Shown here: positions 54,634 to 63,065 of the stretch, in pieces
Layout: each line of letters starts with the position of its first letter
How positions within the stretch are numbered: position 1 is the first letter of the stretch
Assembly (NCBI RefSeq): GCF_000970045.1
Contig: NZ_CP009505.1
Span: 3,558,808 to 3,622,807, forward strand
DNA length: 64,000 nucleotides
Source: Methanosarcina sp. MTP4
Lineage (GTDB): Archaea; Halobacteriota; Methanosarcinia; Methanosarcinales; Methanosarcinaceae
Reading direction: 5' to 3'
The notes under the pieces: generated by a model
Told to the model about the DNA's origin: nothing
Seen by the model: only the letters and a program-made list of their open reading frames with translations
Databases searched by the model: none
Made by a program: the position numbers and the translations under genes

Positions 54634-55350
54634 ATGAGGAGAATGTTTTATATCCCGTTCAGCCTAAAGTTCCTGATCCTTCTGATTATCATCTTAATGT
54701 TCGGGTTTGGCACCCTCTTTCTCGGGGTATTCATATCTACGTTCATGAAAATAGGTTTTTCCGCGGAAGATGCCCTTCTGATCCTCCTTTTATCATTACT
54801 GGGAAGCGGAGTTAACGTGCCCGTTGCAACCCTCAAGTCCGACGTTCCGGTTGTCAGGAAAAATTATGTCCGGAGCTTTGGAGTAAGCTACAGGATTCCG
54901 GTACGCAAATTCGTTAGGAGCGAAACACTGCTCGCCGTAAATGTCGGAGGGGCAGTAATCCCGGTCCTGATCTCCGCATATCTCCTCATAAAATTTCCCT
55001 CTTCCCTGCTCCTTGCAGGAACAGGAATTGCAATCGTAGCGGCTGTAACATATTCCGTTGCAAAGCCAATCCGGGGAGTAGGGATTGCAACCCCTGCCCT
55101 GCTCCCCCCCCTTACGGCCGCTTTTGCAGCAGTTATCCTGACTTCAGTATTCCAGATGCCGGAATGCCTGGCCGACCAGTGCCGCTTTGTAACTGCCTAC
55201 ACGGGAGGTGTGCTGGGAACCCTGATCGGAGCCGACCTCCTGAACCTGGGAAAAATAAAGAACCTCGGCGCCCCTGTTGCAAGTATAGGGGGAGCGGGGA
55301 CCTTTGACGGGATATTCCTGAGCGGATTTATTGCCCTGCTCCTGATATAA
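54634..55350 (+). CDS. DUF1614 membrane protein
   Basis: A 238-residue protein with about six helices. It has the DUF1614 features GSGVNVPVATLKSD near 65, AVNVGGAVIPVLISAYL near 105, GVGIATPALLPPLTAA near 150 and GGAGTFDGIFLSGFIALLL at the end. The family has no known function. It follows dacZ by 111 bases in the same direction, so they may be co-transcribed. Confidence 0.75.
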   Translation: MRRMFYIPFSLKFLILLIIILMFGFGTLFLGVFISTFMKIGFSAEDALLILLLSLLGSGVNVPVATLKSDVPVVRKNYVRSFGVSYRIPVRKFVRSETLLAVNVGGAVIPVLISAYLLIKFPSSLLLAGTGIAIVAAVTYSVAKPIRGVGIATPALLPPLTAAFAAVILTSVFQMPECLADQCRFVTAYTGGVLGTLIGADLLNLGKIKNLGAPVASIGGAGTFDGIFLSGFIALLLI

Positions 55351-55434
55351 AAGCAGAAAAAACAGAAAAAACAGAAAAAGCATAAAAATAGATAGGGAAA
55401 ACCTCAAATTCAAAAACGAAAAAATATCCAGCCT

Positions 55435-56415
55435 TTACTGGTCCGTACCCTGATGGAACATGCCGTGTACAGAATCCGGAAAAGGCTCCACATGAATGGA
55501 AAAATACCCGTTATTGCCGCAGGCCTTCCTTAACCTTTTTTCCACCCGGGTCGAAATATCATGAGCTTCAACGATGTTAAGCTTGCAGTCTACCTCAATA
55601 TGGACATCTGCAGCCACGACGTTTCCTATTTTTCGGGTTTTTAATTTATGACAGTCCACAACCCCATCAGTAGACCTTATGAGCCCTTCGATCTTGCAGC
55701 AGGTCTCCGGGTCCAGGGAAGCTTCCAGCAGTTCATTTATGTTTTTGTAAAAGATCTCGCCTGCAACCTTGAAAATGAAAAAACTCAGGACAACAGCAGC
55801 AAGCGGATCGAGCACTGCCCAGCTGCCCCCGAGCAGTATAGCCCCTCCGGTACCAAGGGCAGTCCCGACTGAGGAAAAGGCATCCGAGCGCTGGTGCCAG
55901 GCATTTGCGGCCAGCGCATTACTCCCCAGGTCCCGGGCACATTTAATTGTGTAACGATACATACCTTCCTTTGAGAAAATGGAGATTACCGCTGCAGCAA
56001 AGGCAATCCAGCCCGGAGCGGAGAGTTCGGCACCCCCCGCAACAGAGAGCACCTTCTGCAGCCCGGACAAGAAGATTTCAAACCCGACTGCAAAAAGCAT
56101 CAGACCCACAAACACCGCAGCGAGGGTCTCGATTTTACCGTGCCCGTAATTGTGAGTGCTGTCCTCGGGCTTTTCAGCTGCCTGGAAGCCCAGGATTACC
56201 GCAAAGTCAGTCAGCAAATCCGAAAGGGAATGGACCGCATCGGCAACCATCGCAGCACTGCCGCCAAGCACTCCTGCCGCAAACTTGAAAATAGTAAGGG
56301 AAACGTTTACAAAAACCGCCAGTTTCGTTACCCTAACAGCCCTGGAGAGCCGGCTATTATTACCTGCCTCAGAGAAATCATTCTCAACAATTTCATTCCG
56401 AATACCGCAGCTCAT
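55435..56415 (-). CDS. Cation diffusion facilitator (CDF) metal exporter
   Basis: A 326-residue proton-driven exporter of zinc, iron, manganese or similar ions. Helix 2 has VADAVHSLSDLLTD and helix 5 NAWHQRSDAFSSVG, the two HxxxD metal sites. A C-terminal cytoplasmic domain follows (VVAADVHIEVDCKLNI). The metal is not evident. The start could be 55435-strand Met1 (56415). Confidence 0.9.
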   Translation of the reverse strand: MSCGIRNEIVENDFSEAGNNSRLSRAVRVTKLAVFVNVSLTIFKFAAGVLGGSAAMVADAVHSLSDLLTDFAVILGFQAAEKPEDSTHNYGHGKIETLAAVFVGLMLFAVGFEIFLSGLQKVLSVAGGAELSAPGWIAFAAAVISIFSKEGMYRYTIKCARDLGSNALAANAWHQRSDAFSSVGTALGTGGAILLGGSWAVLDPLAAVVLSFFIFKVAGEIFYKNINELLEASLDPETCCKIEGLIRSTDGVVDCHKLKTRKIGNVVAADVHIEVDCKLNIVEAHDISTRVEKRLRKACGNNGYFSIHVEPFPDSVHGMFHQGTDQ

Positions 56416-56599
56416 AATTTCTCAGAACAATTTTGTTTTTTCAATTTTACTCTCAATAAGAAGAGATCAGAAATGGGGTTCAACCCTTATAGGTTTTACC
56501 TGTGGAAGCGGGAAGATTTATATAAAAAAGGAACCGGAACTCAAACCAAAAAATGACGAATCAAAAAAGGAGAAAGAAGGAAAGATTATGAATAAACAA

Positions 56600-58801
56600 T
56601 TATTTCCTCCTTACAAAAACTGCACAAAGTCCCAGAATACAGGTCAGCAACCCGAATCCCGGGGATTGTTCCGAACTTTCATCATCGGATTCGGAAGAAG
56701 CAGAATTGGATACCCGGACTTCAGGAGCAGGGCTGGCTTTTGATCCGGATGAATCTGCTGTCGAATTCGTTTCATCGGGAGAGATCTCTACTTCTGCGAG
56801 CTCATTTTCTGCGGATTCGGGAGCTGGTTCAGCCTCAATTGTGACATCCGTTGCAGGATAGATGATGTATCCACCATTCGTACCTTTTCCCTCATCCGAG
56901 GTCTGGAAATACCAGGAATCCGTAAAGTAGGTCTTTTTGTCGGCATCTACATCGATGGTTATAGTATCCGGGTTTTTGAGGACTAGTCCGGTTTCGGAAG
57001 CCTCCTTTACCTCAAGGCCCTGATACTCATCTCCATTTTCGATCACCAGCACATTATCCTTGTCCACAAGCCAGGTGTATTTGAAAACGGCAAGAGAATC
57101 AACGCTGCCCATAAAGACAGAATCAACATAGGTAACGAAGTAAAGCTGGTCATTACCATCCCCAAAGTCGGCTGTTGCGGTAAAGGCCTGGCTTTCCACA
57201 GTGCCATCAGCCTCAACAATAGCGGACTCGAGGACCTCGCCGTCCTTTTCGAGAGAGAACCAAACCTTGTTCCCGTCGGTATCGACCTGGTGCACGGCAA
57301 GAGTGTAGCCCTTTCCAAGGTCCCAGGTCTCCCCGGTTCTCAAGGTTTTTTTGTCACTTCCACCCTGCATACAGATAATAGTCGAAAGCTGGGTGGCATC
57401 ATTCTCAATGGCAATATAGGGTTTTGCAAAGAAGGGAAGTTTCCAGTAGAAGGCGGAACCCATGTCTTCAGGAATGCTATCCCCGCTAAGGCCAAGTTCG
57501 GAAACAAGCTTGTATTTGCAACAAAACGGTTTGGTGGAATAGACCAATTCTCCCTCGTCAAGCACGTGGTTTGAAGGAGTGGAGGTGCCCAGGGAACCAT
57601 GGGTGCTGTCAATATCCTCAATCCATAGGCGTTCACCCCAGGCGATGCTATCATTAACAAAGTTCTGATGCTTGTTTACGGGATAACAGAAAGCCCCGAA
57701 GGTAGTTGCATCCCAGCCAAAACTGCTCGCATCGTTTATCCCGGTGTCAAGGGTAAGCCCTCTAATTTTGTAGGTCCCCGGGTTGCTGAGATCCATTGCC
57801 GGATAGAGAATATAGCCGATACCTTCCGTTCCTTTCCCATCATCCGAGGTCTGGAAGTACCAAGAATCCGTAAAGTAGGTCTTTTTGTCGGAATCGACAT
57901 CGATAGTGATAGTATCCGGGTTTTTGAGGACTAGTCCGGTTTCGGAAGCCTCCTTTACCTCAAGGCCCTGATACTCATCTCCATTTTCGATCACCAGCAC
58001 ATTATCCTTGTCCACAAGCCAGGTGTATTTGAAAACGGCAAGAGAATCAACGCTGCCCATAAAGACAGAATCAACATAGGTAACGAAGTAAAGCTGGTCA
58101 TTACCATCCCCAAAGTCGGCTGTTGCGGTAAAGGCCTGGCTTTCCACAGTGCCATCAGCCTCAACAATAGCGGACTCAATTTCCTCGCCGTCCTTTTCGA
58201 GAGAGAACCAGACTTTGTTCCCTTCGGCATCGACCTGGTGCACTGTAAGCGTGTAGCCTTTTCCAAGGTCCCAGGTCTCTCCGGTTCTCAAGGTTTTTTT
58301 GTCACTTCCACCCTGCATGCAGACAATACTTGAAAGCTGGGTGGCATCATTCTCAATGGCAATATAGGGTTTTGCAAAGAAGGGGAGTTTCCAGTAGAAG
58401 GCGGAACCCATGTCTTCAGGAATGCTATCCCCGCTAAGGCCAAGTTCGGAAACAAGCTTGTATTTGCAACAGAACTGTTTGGTGGAATAGACCAGCTCCC
58501 CCTCGTCAAGCACATGGTTTGAAGGGCCGGAAGTACCGAAGGTTCCGTGAGTAATGTCAATATCCTCAATCCGGAGACGTTCACCCCAGGCGATGCTGTC
58601 ATTAACAAAGTTCTGATGCTTGTTTACGGGATAACAAAAAGCACCGAAGGTAGTTGCATCCCAGCAAAATTCCTCAGCTGAGGCTTCATTCGTATCAACA
58701 GTGAGGCCCCGTATGGAAGCCCCCATCCCTGCCGGGGCAAGGAGTAAAAAAACCGTGAAAGCGGCCAGAATTAAATATAGGGTTTTTGGCAGACTATTCA
58801 T
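56600..58801 (-). CDS. S-layer protein paralogue with extra cysteines
   Basis: A 733-residue envelope protein. A signal peptide (LILAAFTVFLLLAPAGMGA) is followed by two tandem Methanosarcina-type S-layer domains of about 316 residues each. Then come a Glu/Ser-rich spacer and the sorting tail SPGFGLLTCILGLCAVFVRRK (PGF motif, helix, basic end) cut by an archaeosortase. Unlike the neighbour at 59308-61521 it has cysteines at matching places: AFCYPVNKH, QFCCKYK, IVCMQGG in domain 1 and AFCYPVNKH, PFCCKYK, IICMQGG in domain 2; domain 1 also has EFCWDATTF. These could form disulfides or bind metal. Confidence 0.88.
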   Translation of the reverse strand: MNSLPKTLYLILAAFTVFLLLAPAGMGASIRGLTVDTNEASAEEFCWDATTFGAFCYPVNKHQNFVNDSIAWGERLRIEDIDITHGTFGTSGPSNHVLDEGELVYSTKQFCCKYKLVSELGLSGDSIPEDMGSAFYWKLPFFAKPYIAIENDATQLSSIVCMQGGSDKKTLRTGETWDLGKGYTLTVHQVDAEGNKVWFSLEKDGEEIESAIVEADGTVESQAFTATADFGDGNDQLYFVTYVDSVFMGSVDSLAVFKYTWLVDKDNVLVIENGDEYQGLEVKEASETGLVLKNPDTITIDVDSDKKTYFTDSWYFQTSDDGKGTEGIGYILYPAMDLSNPGTYKIRGLTLDTGINDASSFGWDATTFGAFCYPVNKHQNFVNDSIAWGERLWIEDIDSTHGSLGTSTPSNHVLDEGELVYSTKPFCCKYKLVSELGLSGDSIPEDMGSAFYWKLPFFAKPYIAIENDATQLSTIICMQGGSDKKTLRTGETWDLGKGYTLAVHQVDTDGNKVWFSLEKDGEVLESAIVEADGTVESQAFTATADFGDGNDQLYFVTYVDSVFMGSVDSLAVFKYTWLVDKDNVLVIENGDEYQGLEVKEASETGLVLKNPDTITIDVDADKKTYFTDSWYFQTSDEGKGTNGGYIIYPATDVTIEAEPAPESAENELAEVEISPDETNSTADSSGSKASPAPEVRVSNSASSESDDESSEQSPGFGLLTCILGLCAVFVRRK

Positions 58802-59307
58802 GAAACAACACCATCACATTCATCGAATTCCATACACAGAATAATAACAATATAGATATTATGAACACATGATAACATCAAATTAAATTAAAGTAGCAAT
58901 AAATAATTTGCAATAATTTATAAGTTTTACTAATTTGAACGAAAAACCAAGAAAATAATATCTAAAAAAAGCAAACCGGGCGTAAACGTGTGTTAACAGA
59001 ATAAAAAATATAGAAGAGGAAAAGAGGGAAGAAGAAAAGAAGGAAAATGAAGAAAGAAAATGAAAAAGAGAAGAAATAAAGATAAAATCGTGGGAAAGAA
59101 AAAAATCCGGGTGAAGAAAAGAAAGTGAAATAGCAAAATAAAAAGAATGAAAAAATATACCGGCCTGATTGAAACCAGTTCAAAGAAGCCGGGTCGAACT
59201 ATAAAATCACGGGGGAAACAGCTAAAAAATTAAGAAGAAGGAAATTTCAGTATCCTTCTCCCGAATATATCCTTCTTACGGATTAGTTCTTCTTACATTC
59301 CTTTAAG
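58802..59307. other. Gene-free gap between the two S-layer genes
   Basis: About 500 bases of A-rich sequence carrying the promoter of the cysteine-rich S-layer gene (TATA-like ACTTATAAATTA on the minus strand near 58916-58930, leader about 100 nt). No gene seen. Confidence 0.55.
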
Positions 59308-61521
59308 TTACTTCCTTCTCACAAGGAAACAAACAGCAGAGATTCCGAAGATCGCTGTGAGGAGGCCAAAACCAGGAGACTTCTCTTCACTGGCAGGTTC
59401 TGAAGCTTCGGATTCGTCCTCTTCTTCGGACTCGGCTTTAACCTGCTCGTCTCCGGACTCACCTTCGGCAGATTCGTCTTCTGCAGGTTCGATAACCTCG
59501 GTTTCGTCGGATTCGGCTACTTCTTCGGATTCGGCTTCATCTTCCGGAGCTTCGAGTGTTATGTCGGAGGCAGGATAGAGGATGTAACCGTTTCCTCCGG
59601 TCCCTTTGTCCTCGTCAGAGGACTGGAAATACCAGGAGTCGGTGAAATAGGTCTTCTGGTCGTCTTCAACATCGATTGTGATGGAATCGTCATTGGAGAG
59701 AACAAGTCCGTCTTCAGCGGCGACATCAACGTTGAAGCCCTGGTAGACATCGTCGCTGGAGATGAGAAACACATCTTCAGTGTCGATAAGCCAGGTGTAC
59801 CTGAAGACAGCAAGGGAGTCAACACTGCCCTGGAAGACCTGCTCAACGTAGGTCATGAAGTAAAGCTGGTCGGAATCATCACCGAAATCAGCACGAGCTA
59901 CGAAGGTCTGGCTCTTGACAGTGCCGTCAACATCAATGATGCCGTCCTCAAGTTCTTCCCCGTCCTTGCACAGGGAGAACCAGACTTTGTTACCATCGAC
60001 ATCGACCTGGTTTACGTTGATGCTGTACCCAGAGCCAAGGTCCCAGCTCTCTCCGGCCCTAACATTCTTTTTGTCACTTCCGCCCTGCTTGTACACGAGC
60101 TTGGCAAGCTGGGTGGCATCGCCTTCAACGGCAACGTAGGGCACGCTGAACCACGGGGTTTCGTAGTAGCAGGTGCCGCCTACATCCGCAGGGACATCCT
60201 CGGCATCAAGCCCGAGTTCAGAAACAAGCTTGTAGGTGCTGGTGTAAGGCGTGATTGCGTAGATAAGTTCCCCATCATCGATGATATTGTTGTCAGGGTC
60301 TTCATCGTTCCCGAGAGGTCCGTTGTCACTGCCTTCTTCGTCCTGGAAGTAGAGCCTCTCACCCCAGCCGTCATTGAGGTAATTGGCATTCTTGTTTATG
60401 GAATAGTAGAAACCCCTGAAAGTGGCCGGGTTCCAGTCCAGGGAAGATGCCAGGGCCGTGTCAGCAGGCATACCCCTAACGGTATAGGTCCCTGGCTGGC
60501 TTTTGTCAACTGCGGGATAGAGGATGTAACCGTTTCCGCTGCTTCCTTTGTTCTCATCAGAGGGCTGGAAGTACCAGGAGTCGGTGAAGTAGGTCTTCTG
60601 GTCGTCTTCAACATCGATTGTGATGGAATCGTCGTTGGAGAGCACAAGCCCGTCTTCAGCGGCAACATCAACATTGAATCCCTGGTAGACATCGTCGCTG
60701 GAGATGAGAAACACGTCTTCAGTGTCAATAAGCCAGGTGTACCTGAAGACAGCAAGGGAATCAACGCTGCCCTGGAAGACCTGCTCAACGTAGGTCATGA
60801 AGTAAAGCTGGTCGGAATCATCACCGAAATCTGCACGGGCTACGAAGGTCTGGCTCTCGACAGTGCCGTCAACATCAATGATACCGTCCTCAAGTTCTTC
60901 CCCGTCCTTGCACAGGGAGAACCAGACTTTGTTACCTTCAACATCGACCTGCTTTACCTCGAGGCTGTACCCACAGCCAAGGTCCCAGTTCTCTCCGGCC
61001 TTAACATTCTTTTTGTCGCTTCCTCCCTGCTTGTACACGAGTTTGGCAAGCTGGGTGGCATCGCCTTCAACGGCAACGTAAGGCGCTCCGAACCACGGGG
61101 TTTCATAGTAGCAGGTGCCGCCTACATCCGCAGGGACATCCTCGGCATCAAGCCCGAGTTCGGAAACGAGCTTATAGGTACTGGTATAGGGAGTGATTTC
61201 GTAGATAAGTTCCCCGTCATCGATGATATTGTTGTCAGGATCTTCATCATTCCCGAGAGGCCCGTTGTCACTGCCTTCTTCGTCCTGGAAGTAGAGTCTT
61301 TCACCCCAGCCGTCGTTGAGGTAATTGACGTTCTTGTTCACAGAATAGTAGAAACCTTCAAAAGTGGTCGCATCCCATACAAGTCCACTTGAAGAGGTTT
61401 CGCTGGTATCGTAAGAAATGGTTCTGGTTATAGCAACCGCGAAAGCTGACGGGCTTAAAAGAGTTAGTAACATAAGCCCGGCTACAGCTACTGCTATCAT
61501 TTTTGAAAACTTGAATTTCAT
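59308..61521 (-). CDS. Major-type S-layer protein
   Basis: A 737-residue S-layer protein with a signal peptide (MIAVAVAGLMLLTLLSPSAFA) and two S-layer domains of ~314 residues (each from DATTF/NPATF ... to FTDSWYF). An acidic spacer of Glu, Ser and Ala follows (about 665-710), then the PGF tail SPGFGLLTAIFGISAVCFLV. The order matches the main S-layer glycoprotein of Methanosarcina. The two domains are almost identical in DNA over several hundred bases, unlike the more divergent N- and C-flanks. Expressed from a long, duplicated upstream region. Confidence 0.9.
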   Translation of the reverse strand: MKFKFSKMIAVAVAGLMLLTLLSPSAFAVAITRTISYDTSETSSSGLVWDATTFEGFYYSVNKNVNYLNDGWGERLYFQDEEGSDNGPLGNDEDPDNNIIDDGELIYEITPYTSTYKLVSELGLDAEDVPADVGGTCYYETPWFGAPYVAVEGDATQLAKLVYKQGGSDKKNVKAGENWDLGCGYSLEVKQVDVEGNKVWFSLCKDGEELEDGIIDVDGTVESQTFVARADFGDDSDQLYFMTYVEQVFQGSVDSLAVFRYTWLIDTEDVFLISSDDVYQGFNVDVAAEDGLVLSNDDSITIDVEDDQKTYFTDSWYFQPSDENKGSSGNGYILYPAVDKSQPGTYTVRGMPADTALASSLDWNPATFRGFYYSINKNANYLNDGWGERLYFQDEEGSDNGPLGNDEDPDNNIIDDGELIYAITPYTSTYKLVSELGLDAEDVPADVGGTCYYETPWFSVPYVAVEGDATQLAKLVYKQGGSDKKNVRAGESWDLGSGYSINVNQVDVDGNKVWFSLCKDGEELEDGIIDVDGTVKSQTFVARADFGDDSDQLYFMTYVEQVFQGSVDSLAVFRYTWLIDTEDVFLISSDDVYQGFNVDVAAEDGLVLSNDDSITIDVEDDQKTYFTDSWYFQSSDEDKGTGGNGYILYPASDITLEAPEDEAESEEVAESDETEVIEPAEDESAEGESGDEQVKAESEEEDESEASEPASEEKSPGFGLLTAIFGISAVCFLVRRK

Positions 61522-61547
61522 GTCGCAACTCCACGTTGTTCAATTTT

Positions 61548-61797
61548 GTTAGGGGTTTTTGTCTTTAAAAACAAATTTTGTACACTTTGTACTGTATCCT
61601 CACAATTGGACGCTAGTCTCACCACAAGCTAACGAATTGACAACAGCGAGGAATATTATTGGCAGGGGTTTTGTTTTTAAAAACGATTATTATATATTTT
61701 TATATACAGTTCCATCATTTTATGCAATTCTCACCATTGTACGCCAATCTCACCACTGGCGAACAGATTAATAATAGTGAGAAATATATTTGCAGAA
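61548..61797. repeat. Imperfect tandem duplication upstream of the S-layer gene
   Basis: Two copies of a ~120-130 bp block. Each begins with AGGGGTTTT(T)GT and TTTAAAAAC (61549 and 61666). Each then has CTCACAATTGGACGC.AGTCTCACCAC or CTCACCATTGTACGCCAATCTCACCAC (about 61601 and 61731) and a GCGAGGAATATTATT- or AGTGAGAAATATATT-type end. The minus-strand TATA candidate (CTGTATATAAAAATATAT, 61687-61707) lies in the distal copy, so the proximal copy would be leader sequence. Confidence 0.65.
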
Positions 61798-61799
61798 AT

Positions 61800-62013
61800 A
61801 TATGGGGGATGAATAACAGATAAGGATTATCACATTAGTACAAACCAAAAAATACAAATAGTCAATAAAGAAGGCTTGAAAAAAAAGACGGTATAAAGCG
61901 CTTAATTAAAGAAAAAAAGGATTAAAATGACTATTTAAAAAAGCATAAACTGAAAAAATATTTAAATAACAAGCTGAAAAAAAGTAAATTTTTAAATAGT
62001 AGTCAGCTCCGGT
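61800..62013. other. Gap between the S-layer promoter region and pelota
   Basis: A-rich, no gene; it holds the 3' end of the pelota transcript. Confidence 0.5.
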
Positions 62014-63063
62014 TCAACCCTGTACCTTGAAGCGGAGTAGAGCTGCGATACCTCCCAGTTTATTAAGTTTCTCCCCGGGCTCAAAAGCCGTACTGAATAC
62101 AACCACCTTCCCCTGTGCCTGTTCGACTTCCAGGAGCAAACGGTCGATGTTTCCTTTTTCCCTTTCTTCCCTGAGGGTTTCGTCAGCTATCAAAAGGGTC
62201 TCAACTGCCCCGAAATCAAGCGCATTCCTGACATCTGCAAATCCGTAGGCAGCTTTCCCACCCATGGCAATTTCCTTGATCAGCTCTTCCATGAGAGTAG
62301 ATTCCCGGGCGATCCGCGACTCCTGCATGATCCTGTCCACGGCTCCCCTGCGCAGCACTTCCTGGAAACCGGACATCCCGATCATGGAAGTGTCCTCGGT
62401 CAGAGCTTTTGAAGCCAGGTCCTTTTGGGCTTCCCGGAAGTATTTCATGAAATCGTCCTTGGTAAACCCTGGCCCTGCAACCACGATGGAAGCGTCTTCA
62501 GGGACCGCATGCCTGAGCTGTTCCACAATTTCCTTGAAAAACTCATCCCTGAGCCCGGATTCCCGCTTCCCCGACGACTGACTGATATGGGAGTAGACCT
62601 CGATTCCGTAGTGGCGCACAAAGCCGATATCCGCATCTCCCTCTTCCACGGCAACGATCACGACCTTCGGACGTTTTCCTGCCTCTTCGGCATCCTTGAT
62701 GCGCTGGAGCTGGTCGTTCTTCCAGTGCTCCTTGAAAATGGAAAGGTTCGTCCCGAGTTCGAGATTCAGGGTGTGGTAAGAGCCCGCATCCATCCCGTGC
62801 TCTATTGGCCCATGGACCCGCAGCCTGTTCGCAAACTTGTGAAACTCCAGTTCCTCCACCCTTATCCCGAGACGGACTTTTACCTTCTCAACCTTTTCCG
62901 GGCGGATTTTGTCACTTGCAGCATCAGCCTTCCTTTTTGTAAGGGCAAAGACCATGTCCCCTTTTTCAATGATGTACTTCAGGTGCCAGAGGTCATCAAG
63001 GGTCTCGGCAGTGACAGCAATTTCCCCTTCCCTGCCTTTAAGGAAACGCTTCGTAACTCTCAT
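62014..63063 (-). CDS. pelA: Pelota (aPelota/Dom34), ribosome rescue factor
   Basis: A 349-residue release-factor-like protein that, with a GTPase (aEF1A in archaea) and ABCE1, splits stalled ribosomes. Three domains are seen: N-terminal Sm-like (RFLKGREGEIAVTAETLDDL), central (VVIVAVEEGDADIGFVRHYG) and C-terminal L7Ae-like (AAYGFADVRNALDFGAVETL). The GGQ motif of ordinary release factors is absent, as it should be. Starts 2 bases after rqcH ends. Confidence 0.95.
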   Translation of the reverse strand: MRVTKRFLKGREGEIAVTAETLDDLWHLKYIIEKGDMVFALTKRKADAASDKIRPEKVEKVKVRLGIRVEELEFHKFANRLRVHGPIEHGMDAGSYHTLNLELGTNLSIFKEHWKNDQLQRIKDAEEAGKRPKVVIVAVEEGDADIGFVRHYGIEVYSHISQSSGKRESGLRDEFFKEIVEQLRHAVPEDASIVVAGPGFTKDDFMKYFREAQKDLASKALTEDTSMIGMSGFQEVLRRGAVDRIMQESRIARESTLMEELIKEIAMGGKAAYGFADVRNALDFGAVETLLIADETLREEREKGNIDRLLLEVEQAQGKVVVFSTAFEPGEKLNKLGGIAALLRFKVQG

Positions 63064-63065
63064 AC

